Source: Bacillota bacterium (GTDB lineage Bacteria > Bacillota > Clostridia > Peptostreptococcales > Anaerovoracaceae). Taken from it: a stretch of DNA of 6,826 bases. Location of the stretch: positions 1 to 6,826 of the forward strand of contig JAQSXD010000202.1 of the NCBI GenBank assembly GCA_029266295.1. The letters run 5' to 3'. Both the position numbers and the translations under genes were made by a program. The notes beneath the pieces were generated by a model. That model searched no databases, was not told where the DNA came from, and worked only from the letters and a program-made list of their open reading frames with translations. Shown here piece by piece: positions 1 to 5,509 of the stretch; position 1 is the stretch's first letter, and the number at the start of each line of letters is the position of its first letter.

Positions 1-805
1 TATTTTCCGAATCAAATAATAGGGCTGAATCGATACCGCCATAGATCAGCGAACTGATACTAAACCAAGATAATGCGGTACAAATCAGCTGTTTTCCAAT
101 GTCAAGCCATCGCTTAGCACTTCCAAGCAGAACCAGGATAACGGCCAGTGTGAAGATGATTACAACAAATAGGTCTGCAGATGATTTTGCCATGTAAATA
201 CCCATACCCATTGCTATGTAAGAACCAATATATGCAATCAGTGTGGTAAAGAAAGTTTTCGTGTAACCATAGATCACCATAAATGAGACAGACCATATCC
301 CGGCAAGCAGATATGCCGTTGCGCTTGAGATCAGGGCAAATGCCAGGTTTGCAGCCAGAATGCTGATAAACAGAAGCCCAGAGCCTGTGCCTAGAATAAT
401 TGAGGTAATGGGATTATTGTGTTTGTTAATCCTTACAAGTCCGCCAGCTGTGAGAATCACTCCAACCGATACCAGCATACTCAGTTTCATTTGGGGAGTG
501 AGCTGTCCCCAGAACAAAGCTACGAGGGAAACAGCTCCGACAAACACCAATAACGAGGCTAACCCACCGATGAGATACCTTCCGACCAGCGCTTCGTTAA
601 GCTTGCTCCTCACGTTTTTTACAGCATCTTGACCGGAAGCAGGCTGCTGATTCTGATGGCTTGGTTTGTCCTGAGAAACCCTTACCCATTTTTTGTCGTT
701 CTCTCCGTACGGTTTAGTCTCCGGATCCTGCGAAACTTTCGCCGCTTGCTCCAGAATCAAGATTCTTCTTTCTAAATCTGCGACTTGTTTTCTCAAACTC
801 CTCAT
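1..805 (-). CDS. DUF2339-like polytopic membrane protein, partial at 3' end
   Basis: An integral membrane protein of unknown function; 268 codons are visible and the C-terminus lies outside the window. Residues 1-25 form a short charged, heptad-like helix (leucines and isoleucines spaced among K/R/E) that looks like a coiled coil. A polar, Q/P-rich linker follows to about residue 68. The sequence EALVGRYLIGG (71-81) then leads into a series of hydrophobic segments at roughly 78-99, 105-123, 136-157, 162-180, 185-205, 212-229 and 240-258. The coiled coil, hydrophilic linker, VGR-type entry and long run of membrane helices, including a GTGSGLLFISILAANLAFALI segment, match my memory of DUF2339 membrane proteins. 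The start is fixed by an in-frame TAG five codons upstream and by AGGGGG (814-819), eight bases before the ATG. The gene begins 22 bases after the carboxypeptidase stop, so the two are probably cotranscribed. The family assignment is from recall of the pattern, not a search. Confidence 0.72.
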   Translation of the reverse strand, partial: MRSLRKQVADLERRILILEQAAKVSQDPETKPYGENDKKWVRVSQDKPSHQNQQPASGQDAVKNVRSKLNEALVGRYLIGGLASLLVFVGAVSLVALFWGQLTPQMKLSMLVSVGVILTAGGLVRINKHNNPITSIILGTGSGLLFISILAANLAFALISSATAYLLAGIWSVSFMVIYGYTKTFFTTLIAYIGSYIAMGMGIYMAKSSADLFVVIIFTLAVILVLLGSAKRWLDIGKQLICTALSWFSISSLIYGGIDSALLFDSEN

Positions 806-813
806 GATGATAT

Positions 814-819
814 CCCCCT
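814..819 (-). promoter_or_regulatory. Ribosome binding site of the DUF2339-like gene
   Basis: AGGGGG lies eight bases upstream of the ATG at 805, inside the 22-base gap after the carboxypeptidase stop codon. No room remains for a separate promoter of normal design in the gap, which supports cotranscription. Confidence 0.7.
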
Positions 820-827
820 AAACGTGC

Positions 828-2336
828 TTATACCTCATATAACTTGCCGAATTTATCATTGAGATACGAGATAAAGTATTTTGCATTCAGCTCTTCACCG
901 GTAACTCTTTTGATTAATTCCGCGGGCTTTAAGGTTGCACCATACTGATGGACATTTTCCTTTAACCATTTGGTAATCGACGCAAAGTCCCCGCTGCAGA
1001 TTTTTTGATTCCAGTCCGGAATATCCTCTTTCAGCTTATTGAAAATTTGCGCTCCATACAAGTTGCCTAGGGCGTAGGTTGGAAAATATCCAAAATCACC
1101 GCCGGACCAATGAACGTCTTGCAAAACTCCTTCCGCATCGTTTTCCGGTTTCACACCCAGATACTCCTCATATTTTTCATTCCAAAGACTCGGAACATCA
1201 TCAATGTCAACCTCCCCATCAATCAGGAGCTTTTCCATTTCATAGCGAATGATGACATGAAGACTGTACGTTAATTCGTCTGCGTCAATCCTGATTAAAG
1301 ATGGCTCCACGCAGTTGATTGCTTGATAAAACGAAATCAGATCCACACCTTGGAGTTCTGGATAGGCATTCTGAAATTCCGGGTAAAAATAATTCCAAAA
1401 TGCCATGCTTTTCCCAAGGATATTTTCATAAAACCGAGATTGAGATTCGTGCATGCCCATCGATGCGCCGGAACCTAAAGAAGTTCCCGTAAGTTCATCC
1501 GGAACATTTTGTTCGTAGATCCCATGACCACCTTCATGAATCATAGAAAAGATGGCAGGCCTGAAATCAGAAGGCTCGTATTTTGTGGTTATCCGAACGT
1601 CCTTGTTCCCGAAATTGGTCGTAAAGGGATGCTCCGATTCATCGATTCTTCCTCTTTTTTCGTAGTCATAACCGATCTTTGCTAAAATGGTTTCCCCCAG
1701 CTTTCTCTGGCTTGCAACCGAATAATTGCCTTTTAAGAACGCATCATCCGTTTTTATATCTGAATTTTTAATTCTTTGAAGTAAATCAACCAGGGATTCT
1801 CTCAGTTCCCCAAAGACGGCATCAAGCCGTTCCGTTGTCATTCCAGGTTCATAGATATCCAAAAGACCGTCATACTTGTTGCCCACGAACCCCCAGTATT
1901 CAGAGAATTTTTTGCTATATGCAATCATTTTAGCAAGGTGCGGCTTGAAAATTGAGAATTCCTTCTTCTTTTTTGCTTCCTCCCATGCGCTTTGGGAGAG
2001 TGCCTTATCAATTTCATATTGAATGTATTCCGCTTCAGGAATTTTCATTGCTTGGTTATACTCTTTCGTGATATTTTCTATCATGGCTTTTGTCAAATCA
2101 TCGAGATCATCCATACCATGAAAGTAGTCGATGAACGCTTTCATAGTTTCCGATGTTGTAAGCTTGTAGCTCTCGCCTGATAGGTATCCAATCATTTCAC
2201 TTCTGTATTCAATTGCCTCTTTCGGCATATAAATAGCGCTGTCCCAATGCAATAATGAAATCGTACTGCCCAGATACTCTATTTTTTTAAGATATTCTTT
2301 TAGTTCTTCAGTTTTTGTAATTGTTTCTTGGTTCAT
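828..2336 (-). CDS. M32 family metallocarboxypeptidase (thermostable carboxypeptidase 1 / Taq type)
   Basis: A cytosolic zinc (or cobalt) carboxypeptidase that removes C-terminal residues from peptides with broad specificity; it probably serves in peptide turnover. It is 502 residues, close to the usual 490-510 of peptidase family M32. All the family signatures are present in order: HPF at 236-238, DVRIT at 246-250, HEGGH at 267-271, HESQSR at 296-301, IRIDAD at 348-353 and GVLQDVHW at 403-410. By family analogy, His267, His271 and Glu297 are the metal ligands and Glu268 is the catalytic base. The 26-residue interval from the second His to the ligand Glu equals that in the Pyrococcus enzyme as I recall it. 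There is no signal peptide or membrane segment. The ATG follows GGAGG (2344-2348) by seven bases, so the start is secure. The gene is preceded by a hairpin that separates it from the acetyltransferase and followed after 22 bases by the DUF2339-like gene. Nothing suggests loss of function. Confidence 0.96.
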   Translation of the reverse strand: MNQETITKTEELKEYLKKIEYLGSTISLLHWDSAIYMPKEAIEYRSEMIGYLSGESYKLTTSETMKAFIDYFHGMDDLDDLTKAMIENITKEYNQAMKIPEAEYIQYEIDKALSQSAWEEAKKKKEFSIFKPHLAKMIAYSKKFSEYWGFVGNKYDGLLDIYEPGMTTERLDAVFGELRESLVDLLQRIKNSDIKTDDAFLKGNYSVASQRKLGETILAKIGYDYEKRGRIDESEHPFTTNFGNKDVRITTKYEPSDFRPAIFSMIHEGGHGIYEQNVPDELTGTSLGSGASMGMHESQSRFYENILGKSMAFWNYFYPEFQNAYPELQGVDLISFYQAINCVEPSLIRIDADELTYSLHVIIRYEMEKLLIDGEVDIDDVPSLWNEKYEEYLGVKPENDAEGVLQDVHWSGGDFGYFPTYALGNLYGAQIFNKLKEDIPDWNQKICSGDFASITKWLKENVHQYGATLKPAELIKRVTGEELNAKYFISYLNDKFGKLYEV

Positions 2337-2343
2337 TTTTGAT

Positions 2344-2348
2344 CCTCC
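2344..2348 (-). promoter_or_regulatory. Ribosome binding site of the M32 carboxypeptidase
   Basis: GGAGG lies seven bases before the ATG at 2336 and fixes that start. The promoter should lie in 2349-2434, but I see no convincing -35/-10 pair there. A GATAAT hexamer at about 2353-2358 is too close to the ribosome binding site to serve. Confidence 0.8.
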
Positions 2349-2434
2349 ATGATTATCATGAAACCGTACGTAAGCCGCTGCAATCTACTCATTCGAGTTT
2401 CGTCCTAATATTTTTACTAAAAAATAGAGAATGC

Positions 2435-2456
2435 GGAAGCCTGAATACAGGCTTCC
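2435..2456 (-). terminator. Hairpin, probable terminator after the acetyltransferase gene
   Basis: A perfect 9-bp stem (GGAAGCCTG / CAGGCTTCC) with a four-base loop lies 23 bases after the acetyltransferase stop codon. On the minus strand it is followed by a T-rich but interrupted stretch (GCATTCTCTATTTTTTAG). The U-tract therefore starts several bases after the stem instead of directly, which makes this a non-ideal intrinsic terminator. Its place between two genes with separate ribosome binding sites supports a termination role. On the plus strand there is no T-run and no gene to terminate. Confidence 0.6.
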
Positions 2457-2479
2457 AAATTGTCCATTATAAAAGTCGC

Positions 2480-3112
2480 TTATAGACAGAGCTTATCTGC
2501 TTCTCCATTCATGATCTGTTGCAGATGTTGCTGTATCTTATCAAAGGGCCACTCCCACCAGTGAATCTTCTGCAATTTTATAACCACATCATCATCAAAG
2601 CGCTTCTTGATTGTTTTTGCCGGAACACCACCTACAATTGTATAAGGCGGGATATCCTTTGTCACAACTGCTCTTGCTCCTACAATTGCACCATCACCAA
2701 TCCGAACACCAGACAGAATCACTGCTTCATAACCAATCCAAACATCATTGCCGATTACAATATCTCCTTTGTTATCCCATGCGGAAGTGATGTTTCCCTT
2801 ATCCAAATTCCACTCATCAAAGAATATTGGAAACGGGTAGGTCGAAAGCGATTTAAGCGTGTGATTTGCACTTGCGAAAAGGAACTTCGCTCCGCATGCA
2901 ATGGAACAGAACTTTCCTATTATTAACTTGTCATTATTGACAGGATACTGATATAGAACGTTATTCTTTTCAAATTGCAACGGATCTGAAACAAAATCAT
3001 TATAAATGGTGTAAACACCGACTACGATATTGGGATTCGAGATTGCGCCTTTTAAATATATTGTTTCGGAATCATTCGTTCGCGGATATATCTTTTTTTC
3101 TGGAATAGTCAT
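2480..3112 (-). CDS. Vat/CatB-like (xenobiotic acyltransferase family) hexapeptide O-acetyltransferase
   Basis: A cytosolic trimeric acetyl-CoA-dependent O-acetyltransferase by family. Relatives acetylate streptogramin A (Vat) or chloramphenicol (CatB type), but many chromosomal members have unknown substrates. It is 210 residues, the normal length. An N-terminal segment (about 1-60, with NPNIVVGVYTIYNDF at 27-41) leads to the first hexapeptide coils, DKLIIGKFCSIACGAKF (61-77). The loop SANHTLKS follows, with His84 in the position of the catalytic histidine (His82 in VatD). The second block of left-handed beta-helix coils spans about 116-165 (GDIVIGNDVWIG, VRIGDGAIVGARAVVTKDI, YTIVGGVPAKTI), followed by a helical tail containing WWEW (185-188), which matches the family's conserved WW. 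AGGAGG (3118-3123) lies five bases before the ATG. A short leader frame and an inverted repeat that takes in the start codon lie upstream (separate entries). Drug resistance is not shown by the sequence and should not be assumed. Confidence 0.9.
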   Translation of the reverse strand: MTIPEKKIYPRTNDSETIYLKGAISNPNIVVGVYTIYNDFVSDPLQFEKNNVLYQYPVNNDKLIIGKFCSIACGAKFLFASANHTLKSLSTYPFPIFFDEWNLDKGNITSAWDNKGDIVIGNDVWIGYEAVILSGVRIGDGAIVGARAVVTKDIPPYTIVGGVPAKTIKKRFDDDVVIKLQKIHWWEWPFDKIQQHLQQIMNGEADKLCL

Positions 3113-3152
3113 AAAATCCTCCTGATTTTTTATTCTTATCTAACTATTCCAG
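3100..3152 (-). promoter_or_regulatory. Inverted repeat spanning the acetyltransferase start: candidate translational attenuator
   Basis: CTGGAATAGT (3100-3109) and ACTATTCCAG (3143-3152) are perfect reverse complements. In the minus-strand mRNA the stem can extend by one G-U and one A-U pair that use the G and U of the acetyltransferase start codon. That gives about 12 bp with a 29-base loop holding the AGGAGG site. The promoter-proximal arm falls in codons 8-11 of a 12-codon leader frame, and the distal arm is codons 2-5 of the acetyltransferase. A ribosome translating or stalled on the leader would open the stem and expose the start codon. The complementarity is seen directly; regulation is inferred by analogy with the cat and erm leaders. 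Confidence 0.55.
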
Positions 3153-3174
3153 TAACTACAATGCATCTTTTCAT
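3136..3174 (-). CDS. Putative leader peptide of the acetyltransferase gene (12 residues)
   Basis: A short open frame encoding MKRCIVVTGIVR then TAA, 23 bases upstream of the acetyltransferase start. Its ribosome binding site, AAGGGG followed by TGATC (3177-3187), includes GGTGATC, which is complementary to the 3' end of 16S rRNA and lies at a good distance from the ATG. The last codons, from the second base of Thr8 to Val11, make up one arm of the inverted repeat that pairs with the acetyltransferase start region. A ribosome held at about codons 5-8 would melt that stem, as in the cat-86 and ermC leaders. I recognise no established arrest motif; the Ile-Val-Val run is only suggestive. It could be a chance frame, but the strong binding site and the overlap with the repeat argue against that. 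Confidence 0.5.
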   Translation of the reverse strand: MKRCIVVTGIVR

Positions 3175-3191
3175 TTGATCACCCCTTAGTT

Positions 3192-3210
3192 TTTGATAGA
3201 ATTTATCAAA
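3192..3210 (-). repeat. AT-rich inverted repeat at the end of the upstream gene
   Basis: TTTGATA (3192-3198) and TATCAAA (3204-3210) form 7-base arms around a 5-base spacer. They overlap the TGA stop of the gene at 3206-3556 and lie just before the leader ribosome binding site. The stem is A/T only apart from one G-C pair and has no U-tract, so it is a poor terminator. It may be a protein-binding site or an mRNA element of the leader. Confidence 0.35.
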
Positions 3211-3556
3211 TAATTACCTCACCTAAGATTTTATCATGTGGAACAATCAAGCACCTATCTATCGCCTTCCAATAGGATTCATATAACTGTTTTTGAGCTT
3301 TCCCGTAGTTTTCATCGGTATCGAATTCCCAGTAGAGTGCATAACGAACACATTTTACGATACGGGTAAGCTTGTCTGGTTGAAGTCCATCCTTAATCGT
3401 TTTCATATCCTTTATATAGTGTGTACGCTGTATGAGTCGAAGAAAATGACAACCGTCTATAGCTTTCATCATTTCACAAGCGTCTTGCATGATCGCTTCA
3501 AACTCAATCGTCTTATCTGGCTTTACCTGATAAATACTAATTTCTGAAAACGACAT
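3206..3556 (-). CDS. Small cytosolic protein, possible dimeric alpha/beta barrel (ABM-like)
   Basis: A 116-residue protein without signal peptide or membrane segments; I cannot name a function. It opens with a strand-like stretch, FSEISIYQVKPDKTIEFE (3-20), followed by a helix with regularly spaced Met/Met/Ile (about 19-34). After that come another strand-like segment (GCHFLRLIQRTHY, 35-47), a charged middle, the strand YALYWEFD (72-79), and a helix to about 100 (YGKAQKQLYESYWKAI). This strand-helix-strand-strand-helix order and the WEFD-type strand resemble the ferredoxin-like alpha/beta barrels of antibiotic biosynthesis monooxygenase, EthD and NIPSNAP proteins, so a role with small hydrophobic substrates is possible but unproven. 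I chose the ATG at 3556. A TTG six codons further upstream (3574) sits inside the GGAGGTG ribosome binding site (3566-3572) and cannot be the start. The gene lies 72 bases after the preceding frame and could be cotranscribed with its neighbours. Confidence 0.72.
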   Translation of the reverse strand: MSFSEISIYQVKPDKTIEFEAIMQDACEMMKAIDGCHFLRLIQRTHYIKDMKTIKDGLQPDKLTRIVKCVRYALYWEFDTDENYGKAQKQLYESYWKAIDRCLIVPHDKILGEVII

Positions 3557-3565
3557 CCTTTTATT

Positions 3566-3572
3566 CACCTCC
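3566..3572 (-). promoter_or_regulatory. Ribosome binding site that sets the start at 3556
   Basis: GGAGGTG lies nine bases before the ATG at 3556 (11 from GGAGG). It overlaps the alternative in-frame TTG at 3572-3574, which rules that start out. The spacing is slightly long but normal for this strength of match. Confidence 0.65.
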
Positions 3573-3628
3573 AAATTACTGTTTGTCTAATTCTTTGACA
3601 TTCGCTATATCAAATAGATTCTAATTAT

Positions 3629-3994
3629 CTAAAATGATTTACGAATCGTTCTCTCTTCTAAAACGCTAACCTCTTTAACAAATGGTTGTAAGTTTATGAT
3701 TTCTTCTTTCGTGAGTCCTTTTGCATCAAATATGATCTCTCCGGTTACTTCTAGACTGCTTCCTCCAGGGATGATTTTATCCACCTTTATGGTTGTATCT
3801 TTATTATTGACCCGTTCGAGAAATTTCTCTGACAATACTGGATTAACTGAAACTATCGTTATATCTGCAGTATCATTGTTTCTTAAGGTAATCGTATATG
3901 AAAAGCTCTGTGATTCAAATTCATTTAATAAAAATCCATTAACGAAACGTCTGCTTGTGGTTTGCACCACTTTTCCAATAAATAAAAAGTACAA
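3629..3994 (-). CDS. Small beta-rich protein of unknown function, start unclear, possibly 5'-truncated
   Basis: An open frame of about 121 codons that I do not recognise. From about residue 18 it looks like a real protein: FVNGFLLNEFESQSFSYTI, then alternating hydrophobic strands (YTITLRNND, DITIVSVNPV, IKVDKII, SLEVTGEIIFDAKG) and a final LTKEEIINLQPFVKEVSVLEERTI. The pattern resembles a small Ig-like beta domain held outside the membrane. Such proteins usually begin with a membrane anchor or signal peptide, which is missing here. The frame is closed by TGA at 3995-3997. The only possible starts in the first third are TTG (3994) and tandem GTG codons (3970, 3967), none with a proper ribosome binding site. 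It overlaps the protease gene by up to 56 bases in another frame. Options are coupled reinitiation from the protease, or a gene that lost its 5' end when the two genes were joined. The listed 5' boundary is the maximum extent. Confidence 0.5.
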   Translation of the reverse strand: MYFLFIGKVVQTTSRRFVNGFLLNEFESQSFSYTITLRNNDTADITIVSVNPVLSEKFLERVNNKDTTIKVDKIIPGGSSLEVTGEIIFDAKGLTKEEIINLQPFVKEVSVLEERTIRKSF

Positions 3995-4760
3995 TCAGAA
4001 AGGATAATGTTTGAGCGATTGAAATACGAATCACTTGCAATTCATCCATGCCTGAGGAGGTGGCAATATGCAGAAGATTAATTGCAGTATTGTTAGTAAA
4101 ATGGTCCGCCATAGACATCCATATGGAGCCGGTAATTTTCGTTAGTAAACAAAATTTCATTCCGGCTATTCCTGTTGTTAATATTAACAGGAGTGAAGAC
4201 ATCACCATCCCTGCAACACTCATTTCTCCATCCAGGAAGCTTCTAATAGGAGCCGCAATATGCCAAATTCCAAAAAGGACGGATGACAGCACGGCAGCTT
4301 TCATAAATGAATACTTTATTTCTGCAAGCTTAATAAACAGTCCGCGAAAGATACCCTCTTCCATTATTACATTAATGATGTTTCCTGCAATGCAAAATAG
4401 AAAAAACATGAAACTGTTTTGAATCGCCCGATTGCCTTCAATAGAGTAGCTCGTCACAAAGATCTGCAAGGATGGGCTGTTTCCCTTTAATAGTATATAG
4501 TATTCTATTCCATAAGAGATGCTGAACACTGCAATACCAAGTAACAAACCATATAATATTCTTTTGCCAATCGAGCCAAAAGCAAAGCCTGTTTCAGACC
4601 ACTGGAACGAGAAGTGCTGCAAAGCGACTACCAGCACGATGATACCAGTTAGTTTATGTAGGAATGCTTCACCGAAAATTGTTTGATCCGTACGGATATA
4701 GAAATATTCGATCGCTCTAAACAAAAAGCAGATCATGTAAATCATTAAAATTGATTTCAT
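3939..4760 (-). CDS. CPBP family intramembrane glutamic endopeptidase
   Basis: A polytopic membrane protease of the CPBP (Abi, CAAX protease and bacteriocin-processing) family. It is 273 residues from the ATG used here, within the usual 220-300. The hallmark motifs are complete and in order: EEGIFR at 134-139 (Glu134/Glu135 catalytic pair and Arg139), FGIWH at 163-167 (His167), and H220 with N224 in MADHFTNN. About seven to eight hydrophobic segments are visible, including 1-20, 36-50, 68-90, 115-132, 150-170, 182-205 and 246-262. Family members process prenylated or bacteriocin-like peptides or act as immunity proteins, but the substrate here cannot be read from the sequence, and no bacteriocin gene is seen nearby. 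The start is uncertain. The ATG at 4760 lacks a ribosome binding site, while AGGAG (4794-4798) sits in front of in-frame ATT (4787) and ATA (4784) codons, which would add eight or nine residues ending in ENRLKNP. The 3' end overlaps the next frame. Confidence 0.9.
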   Translation of the reverse strand: MKSILMIYMICFLFRAIEYFYIRTDQTIFGEAFLHKLTGIIVLVVALQHFSFQWSETGFAFGSIGKRILYGLLLGIAVFSISYGIEYYILLKGNSPSLQIFVTSYSIEGNRAIQNSFMFFLFCIAGNIINVIMEEGIFRGLFIKLAEIKYSFMKAAVLSSVLFGIWHIAAPIRSFLDGEMSVAGMVMSSLLLILTTGIAGMKFCLLTKITGSIWMSMADHFTNNTAINLLHIATSSGMDELQVIRISIAQTLSFLIVLFIYWKSGANHKQTFR

Positions 4761-4793
4761 TGGATTTTTGAGTCTATTTTCTATAATTTGATT

Positions 4794-4798
4794 CTCCT
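4794..4798 (-). promoter_or_regulatory. Ribosome binding site pointing to a non-ATG start for the CPBP gene
   Basis: AGGAG lies six bases before an in-frame ATT (4785-4787) and nine before an in-frame ATA (4782-4784). It is 33 bases before the first ATG (4760), which is too far to act on it. The frame stays open between these codons and the ATG. Confidence 0.5.
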
Positions 4799-4805
4799 GG
4801 AAAGG

Positions 4806-4827
4806 TCATATGTGATAATCCATATGA
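4806..4827. repeat. Inverted repeat upstream of the CPBP gene, operator-like
   Basis: TCATATG and CATATGA form 7-base inverted arms separated by eight bases (TGATAATC), 19 bases upstream of the likely protease translation start. The size and symmetry would suit a dimeric regulator, and the position is where a promoter would be expected. I see no convincing -35/-10 pair: TATCAT on the minus strand overlaps one arm but has a poor -35 partner. The site could equally be chance in AT-rich DNA. Confidence 0.3.
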
Positions 4828-4902
4828 TACCCTAATTTTTCTTCTAACGAAACAGCAACACCGTTTTAACCGTATAGGGGAGGGGGCATGTAATTATCCT
4901 AA

Positions 4903-5376
4903 TTAAGAATTATTATTAATATATGTGGCTGTGGTTTTGCTAACAACCAAATGCCCGATCGCTAATGACAGCACTGCGGCCGCCATTGTCCATGACCTCA
5001 TGGCAAGAGCAGTAAAAGTAAAGTACAAGATTGGGCTAAAAGCCATGGGAATGGGGATACCAAAAGCTGGTGTAAAAAGGAGTCTAAATTCATTACCGCT
5101 TTTAAAATACCTGAACCAGCAATAGTAGTAAAAGCCCAGCGTTACGATCATACCTGCTAAAGCAATTTTTCCAGTAACTCCCGAAAAGCTTAATCCAAAC
5201 AGTAATGGAATTGCCATGATCCCCCCCTGTCCTAGTTTTTCAAGTAACTGAAACAGCACAAGAGGTTTATCTATATTGCCTTTTGGCAGATTCTTCGGAG
5301 GAAAAACAACAAACAGAAGATTTGGCAATAAAGCCAGTATGGAAACAATAAAACCTTCTAAATGAAATCCTATCAT
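4903..5376 (-). CDS. Small polytopic membrane protein of unknown function
   Basis: A 157-residue hydrophobic protein that I cannot assign to a named family. Likely membrane helices are at about 8-25 (FIVSILALLPNLLFVVF), 51-66, 70-88 (ending in aromatic FYYYCWFRYF), 103-124 and 128-146, giving about five spans. The loop after the first helix, FPPKNLPKGNIDKPL (25-39), and the following LLEKLGQGG look like the conserved part of a family. There is also a proline-rich FTPAFGIPIPMAFSPI (101-116). There is no charged motif of a transporter or enzyme. The ATG at 5376 has only a weak, distant GAGG upstream, and no better in-frame start exists. It stands 133 bases after the PspC gene and 142 bases before the CPBP gene, so a shared transcript is possible but not evident. 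Confidence 0.78.
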   Translation of the reverse strand: MIGFHLEGFIVSILALLPNLLFVVFPPKNLPKGNIDKPLVLFQLLEKLGQGGIMAIPLLFGLSFSGVTGKIALAGMIVTLGFYYYCWFRYFKSGNEFRLLFTPAFGIPIPMAFSPILYFTFTALAMRSWTMAAAVLSLAIGHLVVSKTTATYINNNS

Positions 5377-5423
5377 TTATATACTCTACCTCACAAATTC
5401 GGTGATCGTAAGCTTAAAGGGCC

Positions 5424-5437
5424 GATGATATATCATC
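5424..5437. repeat. 14-base perfect palindrome within a larger hairpin
   Basis: GATGATATATCATC is its own reverse complement. It is flanked by AAGGG (5417-5421) and CCCTT (5441-5445), which can extend the structure across a small internal loop. It lies between the PspC gene and the small membrane protein. No U-tract follows on the minus strand beyond CCCTTT, so an intrinsic terminator is doubtful; an operator or mRNA processing site is equally possible. Confidence 0.35.
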
Positions 5438-5509
5438 ATTCCCTTCAGACTGTGGACTATGATGTATTTGGTCTTTTTTGTTCTGTTTCAGCCAGATATT
5501 AAGCGCTTC

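Noticed and set aside
360..632. Plus-strand 90-codon open frame
   Set aside because: It is a shadow of the DUF2339-like gene on the minus strand. The composition is not protein-like (scattered P/T/S runs), and there is no ribosome binding site.
2519..2926. Plus-strand 135-codon open frame
   Set aside because: It is antisense to the acetyltransferase hexapeptide region. Its Cys/Asn-rich sequence is the expected reverse reading of the repeated beta-helix codons.
2480..3112. Naming the acetyltransferase as a vat or catB resistance gene
   Set aside because: The family and catalytic His are clear, but the substrate cannot be deduced. Many chromosomal members of this family are not shown to confer resistance.
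3585..3620. Plus-strand TTGACA-like hexamer (3595-3600 region) resembling a -35 box
   Set aside because: No good -10 at the right distance, and no plus-strand gene downstream to drive.
4068..4145. Plus-strand 25-codon frame starting MQKINCSIVSK with a good AGGAGG-like site (4055-4060) upstream
   Set aside because: It lies antisense inside the well-supported CPBP gene. The ribosome binding site arises from the codons for the ATSSG region on the other strand, and no plus-strand promoter or neighbouring gene supports it.
5501..5508. AAGCGCTT palindrome just after the PspC stop codon as a terminator stem
   Set aside because: Eight bases with no loop and no following U-tract on the minus strand; likely chance.
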